A stretch of DNA of 64,000 bases from assembly GCA_947492375.1 (NCBI GenBank), contig CANLMI010000001.1, positions 930,001-994,000 on the forward strand, in the 5' to 3' direction. A program made the translations under genes and the position numbers. Positions 9,963-20,078 of this stretch are shown one piece after another (position 1 is the stretch's first letter; each line of letters starts with the position of its first letter). The notes beneath the pieces were generated by a model that did not search any database, was not told the DNA's origin, and saw nothing but the letters and a program-made list of their open reading frames with translations. The DNA is from an uncultured Kordiimonas sp. Its GTDB lineage: Bacteria; Pseudomonadota; Alphaproteobacteria; Sphingomonadales; Kordiimonadaceae.

Positions 9963-12900
9963 CTATATCTCTTCAACAAGCGCAACACCGATTTCGGCAG
10001 TAATCGCCTGCTTTAGTTCCGGCGTAACCTTATATCCGCCGGGCAGTCTAAACTCGGCATACCGTTTGCGCTCTGCCACCGGCACCTTAATCGTTACCTT
10101 ACCTTTACCGCCGCCTTTGCGGGATAATGCGGCTTGAACACCCGCAAAGGCATCAGCCTTATCGATTTCGATAAATAATCCCTTGGATGACTGCGCTGAC
10201 ACTTGCTCTAGCGATTCCAACCCCCGGTTTGACAAACGAACCGCATCATCGTCGTCCCGCTTTCTGATTTGCACAGTAGCAACGAGTGGCGCCCCCTCCT
10301 CTACGAGCGAGCGCGCGTACTCAAGATCATCCTCAAAAATCATCAACTCAAAAGCATCCGTTCGATCAGAAAGCGACAAGGCACCGAACTTACGACCCGT
10401 ATTTTTGGATGTACTTTCACGGTATCCAATAATTGCCCCTGCCATTCGAACTGTCTGACCAATCATGACAGCATCATTGAAGACCTCACGTGCTGGTACG
10501 ATACGTTCACGTTCCAAAATGGTTTCATAGCTATCGAGCGGATGGGCAGATATATAAAACCCAACGGCTTTACGCTCGTTTTGAAGGGTCTCGGTATCTG
10601 TCCACGGCTTTACGACAGGTAGTACAGGGCGATCAATTTCGCTCGCCATATCACCACCAAAGAGACTAACCTGATTACTTTCTCTTTCCTGCTGCACCCG
10701 CTGCGCCAATCGCATGACCACCTCAGCAGAGGCATGAGCCTGCGCACGGTCCGGCACAAGGCTATCGAAGGCCCCGGCTGCTGCGAGCTGTTCCATCTGG
10801 CGCTTGTTCATTAACTTGGGGTCAATACGTTCGGCAAAGTCGAACATATCCTTAAAAGGTCCATTTGCACTGCGCTCAGCAACAACGGCTTCCATCGCTT
10901 TCTCACCAACACCTTTAATCGCCGCGAGCGCATACCGCACCCCTTGATTATTACGGGTATCGCCTAGATCGCAGTAATCTTCGCTGGCCTTTTCCACGGC
11001 GAACACAACCTCGGATTTATTGATATCCGGAAGCATCATGGGTACTTCCATACGTTGAAGCTCTTGCTTAAAGAGCGCAAGCTTATCCGTGTTCCCCATA
11101 TCAAGCGTCATAATCGCCGCCATAAACTCAACCGGATAGTTCGCCTTAAGGTATGCTGTATGGTACGAAACCAAGGCGTATGCGGCGGCGTGTGATTTAT
11201 TGAAACCGTAGGACGCAAACTTGGTCACAAGATCAAAGATATAAGACGCTTTCTCGGCGTCAATACCGCGCTCAACGGCACCGTCGCAGAAGCGACCGCG
11301 CTGTTTGTCCATCTCTTCCTTGATTTTCTTACCCATCGCACGGCGCAGAATATCCGCCTCGCCGAGGCTATAACCTGACATAACCTGCGCGATCTGCATC
11401 ACCTGTTCCTGATAGATAATCACGCCGTTTGTCTCGGAGAGAATTTCCTCTAAAATTGGGTGTGGATATTCAACTTCTTCACGGCCGTGTTTACGGTCAA
11501 CATAGGTTGGAATATTATCCATCGGACCCGGGCGGTAAAGCGCCACAATCGCAATAATATCCTCGAAGGTATCAGGCTTCAGTCCTTTTAGGACTGCCCG
11601 CATACCCGTACTCTCAAGCTGGAAAATACCAGCAGCCTCGCCGCGCGATAACATTTCATAGGTAGACGCGTCATCAAACGGTACGGCGGCAAGGTCGATA
11701 TGGATATCGCGGTCTGCGATATATTTGACGGCGCGGTCAAGCACCGTAAGCGTTTTAAGCCCCAAAAAATCAAACTTTACAAGGCCCGCCTGCTCCACCC
11801 ATTTCATATTGAACTGGGTAACTGGCATATCAGATTTAGGGTCACGGTAAAGCGGCACCAGCTGGTCAAGCGGCCTATCGCCGATTACAACACCCGCTGC
11901 GTGGGTTGAGGAGTGAGCGTATAGCCCCTCAAGTTTAAGCGCGCGGTCCATCACCTTTTCTGTTAGCTCATCGGTATCGATTTCGCGCTGCAACCTCGGT
12001 TCGCTTTTAATCGCCTCCTCAAGCGACATGGCGTTACCCGGGTCATTCGGGATTAACTTGGAGAGCCTGTCAGTAACCGGATAGGGTTGTTGCATCACAC
12101 GGCCACATGCTTTTACAACGGCCCGTGCCTGCAATTTACCAAAGGTAATAATCTGCGCCACATGATCGTGGCCGTATTTATCCTGTACATATTTGATAAC
12201 GCGCTCGCGCTTTTCCTGACAGAAATCAATATCAAAGTCGGGCATCGATACCCGCTCAGGATTAAGAAAACGCTCAAAGAGAAGTGAGAATCGCAGCGGA
12301 TCAAGATCAGTAATTTTTAGAACCCACGCAACCACCGAGCCCGCGCCCGATCCACGCCCCGGCCCCACTGGAACATCATGGTCTTTCGCCCACTGGATGA
12401 AGTCTGCGACAATCAGAAAGTAACCCGGAAAGCCCATCTGGTTGATGATCCCAAGTTCGTAATCAAGACGGTCCCAATATTCCTTTTCCCAATCCTGATC
12501 CTTACCAGACTGTAAGTTTTCTTCCTTCGCTTTGAAATCAAGGCGCTCTCTAAGGCCTTTTACCGAGCTTTCTCGCAGCATATCAGCTTCTGATACATCC
12601 ATACCACGGGTATAATTAGGCAAAAGCGGATCAATGATATCAACTTTATAAGCACAGCGCCGTGCAATATTAATCGTATTCTCAATGGCCTCAGGCAAAT
12701 CGCTGAACAACTCAGTCATCTCTTCCGCCGTTTTAAAACGGTATTCCTTATTCAGTTTTCGGCGCTCGTTTTCAGCCACATACGTACTATCTGCGATACA
12801 CAAAAGCGTATCATGCGCCTGATACATATCAATGCTGGTGAAATATGGTTGGTTCGTCGCAACAATCGGTAAATTATGTTTGTAGGCGAGGTCCAGAAAA

Positions 12901-13475
12901 GTTTCCTCGGTTCTGCGTTCTTCCTCAAGATCATGGCGCTGAATTTCAATATAAAACCGCCCCTCGAACCTTTTCGCAAGCTCGAGCAAACATTCTTCAG
13001 CCTTATCATTTTGCCCAGCAAGCAGCAAAGAACCCACTGGCCCGCTATTGCCGCCACTGAGGCATATAAGGCCACCTGATAACCCATCAAACGCCTCGAA
13101 AGGCAATTGAACACCTTCCAGCGCGTCGCTTTCAAGGTGCGCACGTGACACAAGTTTCATCAGGTTTTGATACCCAAGCTCCGACTGCGCGAGCAAAATT
13201 ACCTGATCAGGTTCAACATATTTTTTCGATTTAGGATCAGTAACTTGATAAGGATTTTTAATGTGGAGTGACACGCCTATTATTGGCTGCACCCCCGCGC
13301 CTGTAGCACTTACAGAGAACTCAAGTGCAGAAAACATATTATCGGTATCCGTTACCGCAACGGCGGGCATCTTGTGACCCACACACTGTTTCACAAGGTC
13401 CTTAACGTGAATTGCCCCTTCTGAGAGCGAATATGCCGTGTGAACGCGTAAATGCACAAAGCCTGCGTGGCTCAT
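9963..13475 (-). CDS. dnaE: DNA polymerase III alpha subunit
   Basis: DnaE is the replicative polymerase catalytic subunit. The 1170-residue length matches DnaE1. The N-terminal PHP domain starts HLRVHTAYSLSEGAI. The catalytic palm carries GPGRGSGAGSVVAW and PDFDIDFCQEKRERVI, containing the metal-binding aspartates. A helix-hairpin-helix and an OB-type region follow in the C-terminal third (VRMAGAIIGYRESTSKNTG). No frameshift is seen across 3.5 kb. Confidence 0.98.
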   Translation of the reverse strand: MSHAGFVHLRVHTAYSLSEGAIHVKDLVKQCVGHKMPAVAVTDTDNMFSALEFSVSATGAGVQPIIGVSLHIKNPYQVTDPKSKKYVEPDQVILLAQSELGYQNLMKLVSRAHLESDALEGVQLPFEAFDGLSGGLICLSGGNSGPVGSLLLAGQNDKAEECLLELAKRFEGRFYIEIQRHDLEEERRTEETFLDLAYKHNLPIVATNQPYFTSIDMYQAHDTLLCIADSTYVAENERRKLNKEYRFKTAEEMTELFSDLPEAIENTINIARRCAYKVDIIDPLLPNYTRGMDVSEADMLRESSVKGLRERLDFKAKEENLQSGKDQDWEKEYWDRLDYELGIINQMGFPGYFLIVADFIQWAKDHDVPVGPGRGSGAGSVVAWVLKITDLDPLRFSLLFERFLNPERVSMPDFDIDFCQEKRERVIKYVQDKYGHDHVAQIITFGKLQARAVVKACGRVMQQPYPVTDRLSKLIPNDPGNAMSLEEAIKSEPRLQREIDTDELTEKVMDRALKLEGLYAHSSTHAAGVVIGDRPLDQLVPLYRDPKSDMPVTQFNMKWVEQAGLVKFDFLGLKTLTVLDRAVKYIADRDIHIDLAAVPFDDASTYEMLSRGEAAGIFQLESTGMRAVLKGLKPDTFEDIIAIVALYRPGPMDNIPTYVDRKHGREEVEYPHPILEEILSETNGVIIYQEQVMQIAQVMSGYSLGEADILRRAMGKKIKEEMDKQRGRFCDGAVERGIDAEKASYIFDLVTKFASYGFNKSHAAAYALVSYHTAYLKANYPVEFMAAIMTLDMGNTDKLALFKQELQRMEVPMMLPDINKSEVVFAVEKASEDYCDLGDTRNNQGVRYALAAIKGVGEKAMEAVVAERSANGPFKDMFDFAERIDPKLMNKRQMEQLAAAGAFDSLVPDRAQAHASAEVVMRLAQRVQQERESNQVSLFGGDMASEIDRPVLPVVKPWTDTETLQNERKAVGFYISAHPLDSYETILERERIVPAREVFNDAVMIGQTVRMAGAIIGYRESTSKNTGRKFGALSLSDRTDAFELMIFEDDLEYARSLVEEGAPLVATVQIRKRDDDDAVRLSNRGLESLEQVSAQSSKGLFIEIDKADAFAGVQAALSRKGGGKGKVTIKVPVAERKRYAEFRLPGGYKVTPELKQAITAEIGVALVEEI

Positions 13476-13519
13476 ACTATTCTCCGATAATCGAAACTGT
13501 TTTGCCTAAGTGGGTTATT

Positions 13520-13942
13520 TTAACGCCATACTGCCAGCATAGCGCCTGTTAGCATCATCGCAACAGCGAGATTGCCTGCATGGATTAAAAAATGTCTCAA
13601 GGTCCGGTCTTCAAAGGCATAGTTTGGGAAAGTGCCAGAACCCGCAATAAAAATAGCACCAAAAAGCCTCAGTTTCAAGCCGTCTAACCAGCCACTACCC
13701 GCGAAATTTGGTAATGTTAAAAATGCCGCCAAACCAAAGGATGTAATATTTGCCGCGATGAATGTTTTGATCATGGCAGGTGTTGGGCTTTTCCCCTCAA
13801 GGTCCTCTTGCGTAAGCTTCATTTCCTGAAGCCACATATTCCCGAAACCAATCGGAGAATACCAAAAAGCGCCAACAGCCATAAAGATAATACCGCCAAC
13901 AAATACAGCGAGATAATTAATCTGTGAAAGTACAATATCCAT
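13520..13942 (-). CDS. DUF1761 family membrane protein
   Basis: This 140-residue protein has four predicted membrane helices. Its N-terminus (INYLAVFVGGIIFMAVGAFWYSP) and a central GLAAFLTLPNF-like segment are typical of DUF1761, a family of unknown function. It has a strong GGGGAGGA ribosome site that abuts a perfect 16-bp palindrome at 13953-13968. It stands alone between lolD and dnaE on the same strand. Confidence 0.8.
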   Translation of the reverse strand: MDIVLSQINYLAVFVGGIIFMAVGAFWYSPIGFGNMWLQEMKLTQEDLEGKSPTPAMIKTFIAANITSFGLAAFLTLPNFAGSGWLDGLKLRLFGAIFIAGSGTFPNYAFEDRTLRHFLIHAGNLAVAMMLTGAMLAVWR

Positions 13943-13952
13943 CGAATCCTCC

Positions 13953-13968
13953 CCTATTCATGAATAGG
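13953..13968. promoter_or_regulatory. Perfect 16-bp palindrome before the DUF1761 gene
   Basis: CCTATTCATGAATAGG is self-complementary over its full length. It lies 10-26 bp upstream of the DUF1761 start, touching the ribosome-binding site. It could be an operator for a dimeric regulator or an RNA hairpin that hides the ribosome site; the sequence does not decide. Confidence 0.35.
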
Positions 13969-14026
13969 TATCACGATACACAGATATCAAGCCTTTCTCA
14001 AGATACGCCGTTAGAGCAATTGCCCA

Positions 14027-14698
14027 TTAAACAACCACATTGCCTTCACGTAAAATAAGCCTACGGTCCATTTTGTCAGCAAGGTTCATATCATGCGTTG
14101 CAATAAGCGCTGTCAGGCCCTCTTCTCGTACCAAATCAACGAACGCTTCAAACACCTTTACCGCCGTTACTTCATCCAGGTTACCCGTTGGCTCGTCTGC
14201 CAGTAACAAGGCTGGCTTTGTAACAATTGCCCGCGCAATTGCAACTCGCTGCTGCTCGCCGCCAGAAAGTTCCGCAGGAATATGATCGAGACGTTCCTTT
14301 AGCCCCATTTTGACAAGGATTTTTTCAGCGCGTTCAAGCGCGTCTTTTCTAGGGATACCTGCTATATCAAGGGCCAGCATAACATTTTCAATTGCTGTAA
14401 AATCAGGCAATAGATGATGAAACTGATAAACAAAGCCCAAATCACCTTTGCGGGCATTCGTGCGCTCGCGGTCATTGGCATCGCTTAATGTGCGATCATT
14501 AATAATGATCTTACCACTTGTTGGGTGGTCTAAAAGCCCTGCGATTTGAAGCAATGTTGATTTGCCCGAACCTGATGCCCCTACAAGTGCAACCAATTCG
14601 CCTTTATTCAAATACAGATCAACCCCTTTTAGAACATCAATCGTCTTATGGCCCTGAGTGAAAGAGCGTTTCAGGTTTTCAACTGTTAAAACTCGCAT
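14027..14698 (-). CDS. lolD: Lipoprotein-releasing ABC transporter ATPase LolD
   Basis: LolD powers extraction of mature lipoproteins from the inner membrane by the LolCDE complex. The protein of 223 residues has Walker A GASGSGKST near residue 40, the signature LSGGEQQRVAIARA and Walker B LLLADEPTGNLD. I chose the ATG at 14698, which has an AGAGAG ribosome site and begins MRVLTVENL. The longer frame from 14731 would overlap lolC by 23 bp with no family similarity. It lies 10 bp downstream of lolC. Confidence 0.96.
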   Translation of the reverse strand: MRVLTVENLKRSFTQGHKTIDVLKGVDLYLNKGELVALVGASGSGKSTLLQIAGLLDHPTSGKIIINDRTLSDANDRERTNARKGDLGFVYQFHHLLPDFTAIENVMLALDIAGIPRKDALERAEKILVKMGLKERLDHIPAELSGGEQQRVAIARAIVTKPALLLADEPTGNLDEVTAVKVFEAFVDLVREEGLTALIATHDMNLADKMDRRLILREGNVVV

Positions 14699-14708
14699 GA
14701 AATACTCT

Positions 14709-15956
14709 CTATTCGTACCGAAGAACGTCAACGGGATCGAGGCTTGCCGCCCGGCGCGCAGGGATAATTGTCGCTAACAGTGATAGAATAACAGCTAAAA
14801 CCACTGTTAAAACAGCCTCTACCCAATCAACTTCTGCTTTCATCTCAGTGATAAATCGAACTGATGGATCCCAAAGATTAAGACCAAAGAGGGTTTCGAT
14901 CCCTGTTTTGATAGCATCCAAATACGTTATGAACACAGCCGCGAGCAAACAGCCAGCTACGATACCGAGCCCACCAACAACCAATCCAACCGTTGTAAAA
15001 ACACGGGAAACCGCATCACGTTCAGCCCCCATCGTGCGCAGGATAGCAATATCAGCCGCCTTATCCTTCACCAGCATCAACAGGCTGGACGAGACGTTAA
15101 AAACCGCAACAACGATGATAAGGCCAACCACAATAAACATAATGATACGCTCGGTCTGTAGCGCGCCGACAAGCGATTGGTTGAAACTTTTCCAGCTCGA
15201 TACATAAAGGCCAGAGCCAACAACATCGCGGATACCGGCGAAATATTCGTCAACATCGTTTGGATCATTCAAGAACAACTCAAAATTATTGACCTTATCC
15301 TTTAAGCGGAAAAATCGCTGCGCGTCGCCAAGCGCCATGCCGATAAAACTCTCATCGAACGCATACACACCAATTTCAATAACCGCGACAACCGGATATG
15401 CCTTGCTTCTGGGTGCAGAGCCAAACGGTGTTGCAACCGAAGTCGGGCTTAAAATTTTAACATTGTCGCCAACACCAACGCCGAGTGTACGCGCCAACTG
15501 GTAACCGAGAACAACGCCGCCAATTTCATTTGCTAGTTTAAGGTCACCTTGCAATACTTTGTTTATGTTCAACTTATTTTCAATAAAAACATCATCAGGC
15601 AAACCACGAACCAACGCGCCGCGCGATTGCTGGCCGTAGGTAACCAGCACTTGTTTTTCAATGAAGGGAATAACTTTTGTAACGCCGTCAACACCGCGTA
15701 AATCGCTGCGCAATTCATCATAGCCTTCGATTTCGCCGCCATACCCCTGAACAATAACGTGTCCATGATACCCGAGAACAGATTCGAGGAGTTCAGCCCG
15801 AAACCCGTTCATCACTGACATAACAATCAAGAGTGCGCCCACACCAAGTGCAATCGCAACCATGGAAAGGATCGCCGTTAGTGAGATAAAACCATCCTTG
15901 CGGCGGCTTGTTAGATAGCGTTTTGCAATACGCCATTCATATCCACGCGCTATCAA
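14709..15956 (-). CDS. lolC: Lipoprotein-releasing ABC transporter permease LolC/LolE
   Basis: This is the permease of the Lol export system; Alphaproteobacteria usually have one LolC/E-type protein that works as a homodimer. The 415-residue protein has an N-terminal helix (about residues 25-50, SLTAILSMVAIALGVGALLIVMSVMNG in part), a periplasmic domain, and three C-terminal helices in a FtsX-like domain. The start is TTG at 15956 with GGAG 8 bases before it. It is followed directly by lolD. Confidence 0.95.
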   Translation of the reverse strand: MIARGYEWRIAKRYLTSRRKDGFISLTAILSMVAIALGVGALLIVMSVMNGFRAELLESVLGYHGHVIVQGYGGEIEGYDELRSDLRGVDGVTKVIPFIEKQVLVTYGQQSRGALVRGLPDDVFIENKLNINKVLQGDLKLANEIGGVVLGYQLARTLGVGVGDNVKILSPTSVATPFGSAPRSKAYPVVAVIEIGVYAFDESFIGMALGDAQRFFRLKDKVNNFELFLNDPNDVDEYFAGIRDVVGSGLYVSSWKSFNQSLVGALQTERIIMFIVVGLIIVVAVFNVSSSLLMLVKDKAADIAILRTMGAERDAVSRVFTTVGLVVGGLGIVAGCLLAAVFITYLDAIKTGIETLFGLNLWDPSVRFITEMKAEVDWVEAVLTVVLAVILSLLATIIPARRAASLDPVDVLRYE

Positions 15957-16032
15957 GCTTTATCTCCGGTCACATGTCTCTCCAATTATAGTTTCGCACT
16001 CAGGTGCTAAATATTTGTGGCATCATACAGGT

Positions 16033-17343
16033 TTAAGCTGCCATGCGCGCAACAATATCACCGAGCGCTACTTCTTCACGGTCACCAGTTGCGCGATTTT
16101 TAAGTTCTACAACCCCGTTTTCCAGGCCACGCGGTCCAACTGCGATCTGCCAAGGCAATCCAATCAGGTCCATATTTGCGAACTTACCGCCCGCACGTTC
16201 GTTTGTATCATCATACAACACATCAACGCCAGCGGCTTTAAGGTCAGTATAAAGCTTATCACACGCGGCAACACACTCTTCTTTCTTGGTATTCAGGCTG
16301 ATTAGGCCAACCTTAAAGGGTGCAACAGCCTCAGGCCAGATAATGCCGTTATCATCATGGCTCGCTTCAATGATACCACCAACTAAGCGAGACACGCCGA
16401 TACCGTAAGAGCCCATTTGAACAAAGGCGTTCTTACCATCTGGTCCTTGTACGCTTGCATTAAGCGGCTTGGAGTATTTATCGCCAAAGAAGAAAATATG
16501 CCCGACTTCAATACCGCGCCCGGTTTGCAGATCAGTGCCTGCAACATCACAGTCATCTTCGTTATGAATTTCATCAGTTGCTGCATAAAGCGCCGTCCAT
16601 TCATCCACTACCGGCTGAAGATCAGATGCCGGATCAGCTTCGATCATCGGATCGAGTTTTTCAAAACCTTTATGAAAGAAAACTTCGCTTTCCCCGGTAT
16701 CAGCGAGAATGATAAATTCATGGCTTAAATCGCCGCCGATTGGCCCTGTGTCTGCCCGCATTGGGATTGCGCGAAGGCCAAGGCGCGCGAAAGTACGCAA
16801 ATACGCGACAAACATAGCGTTATATGACTTCACACCCTCTTCAAGCGTCAGGTCAAAACTATAGTTATCCTTCATCAAGAATTCACGGCCCCGCATTACA
16901 CCAAAACGCGGACGGATTTCATCACGGAATTTCCACTGGATATGATACAGATTTATCGGAAGGTCGCGGTATGATTTAACTTCACGGCGGAAAATATCCG
17001 TGATCATTTCTTCATTCGTTGGACCAAACAACATACGGCGGTCATGCCTATCTTCGATACGAAGCATTTCCTTGCCGTAATCATCATAACGTCCGCTTTC
17101 TTCCCATAGCTCAGCAGGTTGAATTGTTGGCATCAACATCTCAACTGCCCCTGCCCGGTCTTGTTCTTCGCGGACGATCTGTTCGATCTTTTTCAATACT
17201 TTAAGCCCAAGCGGCAACCATGAATAAATTCCGGCAGCACCCTGGCGGATCATACCGGCCCGAAGCATAAGACGGTGCGAAGCAATTTTTGCTTCAGATG
17301 GGGTTTCCTTGAGCGTAGGTAAAAAATAACGGCTTAAACGCAT
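16033..17343 (-). CDS. proS: Prolyl-tRNA synthetase, short form
   Basis: ProS charges tRNA-Pro. At 436 residues it lacks the roughly 180-residue editing insert of the E. coli enzyme and goes straight from the class II motif 2 region ([20 protein letters not shown]) to motif 3 ([16 protein letters not shown]). This short form is usual in Alphaproteobacteria, so misacylated Ala-tRNA-Pro must be cleared by free-standing proteins. It is 76 bp upstream of lolC and probably the first gene of a proS-lolC-lolD unit. Confidence 0.97.
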   Translation of the reverse strand: MRLSRYFLPTLKETPSEAKIASHRLMLRAGMIRQGAAGIYSWLPLGLKVLKKIEQIVREEQDRAGAVEMLMPTIQPAELWEESGRYDDYGKEMLRIEDRHDRRMLFGPTNEEMITDIFRREVKSYRDLPINLYHIQWKFRDEIRPRFGVMRGREFLMKDNYSFDLTLEEGVKSYNAMFVAYLRTFARLGLRAIPMRADTGPIGGDLSHEFIILADTGESEVFFHKGFEKLDPMIEADPASDLQPVVDEWTALYAATDEIHNEDDCDVAGTDLQTGRGIEVGHIFFFGDKYSKPLNASVQGPDGKNAFVQMGSYGIGVSRLVGGIIEASHDDNGIIWPEAVAPFKVGLISLNTKKEECVAACDKLYTDLKAAGVDVLYDDTNERAGGKFANMDLIGLPWQIAVGPRGLENGVVELKNRATGDREEVALGDIVARMAA

Positions 17344-17693
17344 GACGTTTGTTTTCTCTTAAATGTTTATAGTTTTACAATCGTTATGTTCTTTTGCCGC
17401 GAAGTGAAGGAAAGCGCAATTCGTTTTTCCCTCAATCACAATTATCTTGGAAAGAAAATTCATTTATCTAAGCCACCATAACGAATGTGACATCATAGCA
17501 ACATGTTACAGAAACAATCCATAAAACTCTCACATCATTGCATAATCTGTGGTGACTTTTAGGTAATGTCCGAATATCTTATTTTCATCGCTTGGACGTG
17601 ATCCAGGCTCAGGGAAGAAAAATTATCGAAGCGAAAAGCTTCTCAAAAGCAAGGCATTGTCCTTGCTTTTTTATTATCCAAATACTGCTTAAA
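17344..17693. other. 350-bp intergenic region between proS and the DUF1467 gene
   Basis: There is no convincing protein gene here. It holds the hairpin terminator at 17645-17672, preceded by a second short hairpin (GAAGC-GAAA-GCTTC, about 17629-17643). The promoter for proS must lie here, but I see no clean -35/-10 pair. A small plus-strand RNA ending at the hairpin is possible but unsupported. Confidence 0.4.
17645..17672 (-). terminator. Bidirectional-looking terminator after the nuo-birA-coaX-rnj-mce block
   Basis: AAAAGCAAGG pairs with CCTTGCTTTT around the loop CATTGT. It lies 22 bp beyond the stop of the DUF1467 gene, so it should end the long minus-strand operon. The T run is four long on minus and six long on plus, so it could also terminate a plus-strand transcript. 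Confidence 0.75.
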
Positions 17694-17945
17694 TCAGCGC
17701 GGTGCCCTAAAGGATATAATTTCACTATCAGCTAAAAAATAATATCCTGTCGTTAAAATAGCAGCGATCAAGCTGGTGTATAACGCCTTCTTCAACAAAT
17801 TCGGGTTAGAAGGCGCGCTTGGAACGGTTCCTTCTATAACCCCTTCTTCGGTTTCATTCTGCGCACGTACACCGATTGGAAGAGCTGCAAAAAACACCAT
17901 CCACCAAATAACCACATAAACCAGAATGATTGTAGCAATATTCAT
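17694..17945 (-). CDS. DUF1467 family small membrane protein
   Basis: This 83-residue protein has two membrane helices, at the N-terminus (IILVYVVIWWMVFFAALPIGV) and the C-terminus, joined by an acidic polar loop. The N-terminal helix and the following RAQNE segment fit DUF1467, a small alphaproteobacterial family of unknown function that normally follows mce, as it does here 2 bp downstream. It is the last gene before the terminator. Confidence 0.85.
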   Translation of the reverse strand: MNIATIILVYVVIWWMVFFAALPIGVRAQNETEEGVIEGTVPSAPSNPNLLKKALYTSLIAAILTTGYYFLADSEIISFRAPR

Positions 17946-17947
17946 AG

Positions 17948-18352
17948 TTAAACCTCTTCCAGCTCAACAAGAGTGCCGCAAAAATCTTTAGGGTGCAAAA
18001 ACAACACTGGCTTGCCGTGCGCGCCAATTTTGGGCTCGCCGTCTCCTAATATACGTGCACCTTCTGCAACCAGCTTATCACGAGCGGCGATAATATCTTC
18101 TACTTCATAGCAAACATGGTGCATTCCACCCGATGGATTGTTCGCAACGAACTTTGCAATCGGTGAGTTTTCACCCAAAGGCAAAAGAAGCTCAATCTTG
18201 GTGTTCGGCAGCTCGACAAAAACTGTAGTAACACCGTGATCAGGCAAATCAACTGGCTCTGACACATTTGCTCCGAGTATATTCCTGTATGTATTTGAAG
18301 CGGCTTCCAAATCAGAAACTGCAATCGCTACATGGTTCAAACGTCCAATCAT
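17948..18352 (-). CDS. mce: Methylmalonyl-CoA epimerase
   Basis: This enzyme interconverts (2R)- and (2S)-methylmalonyl-CoA, linking propionyl-CoA breakdown to the mutase. The 134-residue protein is a glyoxalase/VOC fold. His7 (RLNHVAIAV), the MHHVCYEV histidine and the C-terminal Glu in TLVELEE are the expected metal ligands. It lies between RNase J and the DUF1467 gene. No mutase or carboxylase genes are in the window. Confidence 0.92.
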   Translation of the reverse strand: MIGRLNHVAIAVSDLEAASNTYRNILGANVSEPVDLPDHGVTTVFVELPNTKIELLLPLGENSPIAKFVANNPSGGMHHVCYEVEDIIAARDKLVAEGARILGDGEPKIGAHGKPVLFLHPKDFCGTLVELEEV

Positions 18353-18383
18353 ATTAACTACCTAATTATCTATTCTATTATAC

Positions 18384-20057
18384 TTAAAGCTCAAGCTCGT
18401 CGCTGCGTGTAATCATAACTTCAACACCCGGGTTCTTACCAATCTCACGCCGTGTATAGCGTCTGATCGCAATTCTCACAGCCTCTTCAACCATGCCATC
18501 ACTTTCTCGCGCCCGCGCGCCTATATTTTCAATTGCTGTTTCCGCAGTATCCAGAATGACGTCATAGAAAGCATCATCATCGCAGCCTGAAATTCCTTTA
18601 ATCACGATCAACGGTTCAGCAGCCAAAGCATTATCATCAGTAAACACAAGGCTGACAATCACAAGGCCATTAACCATCAAGCGTTTGCGGTCAACAATCG
18701 CTGGATCATCAACAGATAAGACCGATTTACCATCAAGGGCAAGGCGACCATATGGCGCATGATCAATCAATTTCAGGCCATTTTCCTTGATTTCAATGAT
18801 GTCACCATTTGATGGCACAATTGTATGTTCGATCCCTAAAGTACGCCCAAATTCTGCATGGCGTTTCAAATGTCGTGCCTCTCCGTGGACAGGAATTAAC
18901 ATTTTGGGCTTCACCCAATCATACATTTTTCTGAGTTCCGCGCGGCCCGGGTGGCCAGACACATGAACAAAGGCATCCTTTTCAGTGACAATATTTATAT
19001 CACGCACTGAAAGCGTATTATAAAGGCTTCCCAAAACCAATTCATTTCCGGGAATCATTTTTGAAGAGAAAATTACAGTATCACCGGGAACAAGGCTGAT
19101 ATTCCGGTGATCACCCCGGGCAATACGGCTAAGTGCAGCACGGCTTTCACCCTGACAGCCTGTACAAGCAATCAACAATTTATCTTTAGGTAAATATTCC
19201 GCGTCTTCTTCACTAACAAGTGTCGGGAATTTTTTGAGGTAACCTGTTGCTTTTGCTGCCTTATAAATACGATGCATCGAGCGCCCCAAGAGCACAATCT
19301 CACGCCCACTTGCCTTTGCAACTTCGCCAATTGTTTCCAACCGTGCAACATTGGAAGCAAATGTTGTAATAACAACACGTCCCTCAATATCAGCAACCAG
19401 TTCCTTAAGGCTTGCCCGAACATCAGCTTCCGAACCAGACTCGCTCTCGTTAAAGACGTTGGTAGAATCGCCGACAAGTGCCAATACCCCATCTTCACCG
19501 AGCGCTTCAAGCGCCGTTGATGGGCAAACAGGACCAATAAGCGGATTATCATCCAGCTTCCAATCTCCTGTATGAAAAATTGTTCCTTTTGCTGTCTTTA
19601 TAACAATGCCGTGCCCTTCTGCCGTAGAGTGCGCAAGCGCAAGATACCTGATATTGAAAGGGCCAACATTAAAAGCATCATAATGATCAACAATGACCAT
19701 CGGCACATCATCAAGACCAGCCTCATTAAGCTTATCCTGAATGAGTTCAGCGGTAAAAGGCGTTGCATAAATAGGACATTGCAATCGCTCCCAAAGATGT
19801 GGGATCGCACCAATATGATCTTCATGGCCGTGGGTAACAACAAGACCGGCAAGCGCATCACGCTCATCTTCGATAAAATCAGGATCAGGAAAAATAAGAT
19901 CAACACCAGGCAACGCTTCCCCCGCGAACGCCATACCGCAATCCACCATCAACCACTTACCCTTGTGGCCGTATAAATTAAGGTTCATACCAATTTCACC
20001 CGAACCACCAAGTGGCAGGAAAATCAATCGGTTATCATCACGCTGCATATAAGCCAT
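18384..20057 (-). CDS. rnj: Ribonuclease J
   Basis: RNase J is a metallo-beta-lactamase/beta-CASP nuclease with 5' exonuclease and endonuclease activity in RNA processing and decay. The zinc motif HGHEDH is at residues 76-81. The beta-CASP part includes HVSGHPGRAELRKMYDWV and the later ligand region LIPVHGEARH. The 557-residue length is normal. The ordered neighbours coaX and mce match the usual alphaproteobacterial arrangement. Confidence 0.96.
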   Translation of the reverse strand: MAYMQRDDNRLIFLPLGGSGEIGMNLNLYGHKGKWLMVDCGMAFAGEALPGVDLIFPDPDFIEDERDALAGLVVTHGHEDHIGAIPHLWERLQCPIYATPFTAELIQDKLNEAGLDDVPMVIVDHYDAFNVGPFNIRYLALAHSTAEGHGIVIKTAKGTIFHTGDWKLDDNPLIGPVCPSTALEALGEDGVLALVGDSTNVFNESESGSEADVRASLKELVADIEGRVVITTFASNVARLETIGEVAKASGREIVLLGRSMHRIYKAAKATGYLKKFPTLVSEEDAEYLPKDKLLIACTGCQGESRAALSRIARGDHRNISLVPGDTVIFSSKMIPGNELVLGSLYNTLSVRDINIVTEKDAFVHVSGHPGRAELRKMYDWVKPKMLIPVHGEARHLKRHAEFGRTLGIEHTIVPSNGDIIEIKENGLKLIDHAPYGRLALDGKSVLSVDDPAIVDRKRLMVNGLVIVSLVFTDDNALAAEPLIVIKGISGCDDDAFYDVILDTAETAIENIGARARESDGMVEEAVRIAIRRYTRREIGKNPGVEVMITRSDELEL

Positions 20058-20078
20058 AAATACTGTCTATTTCTATCT

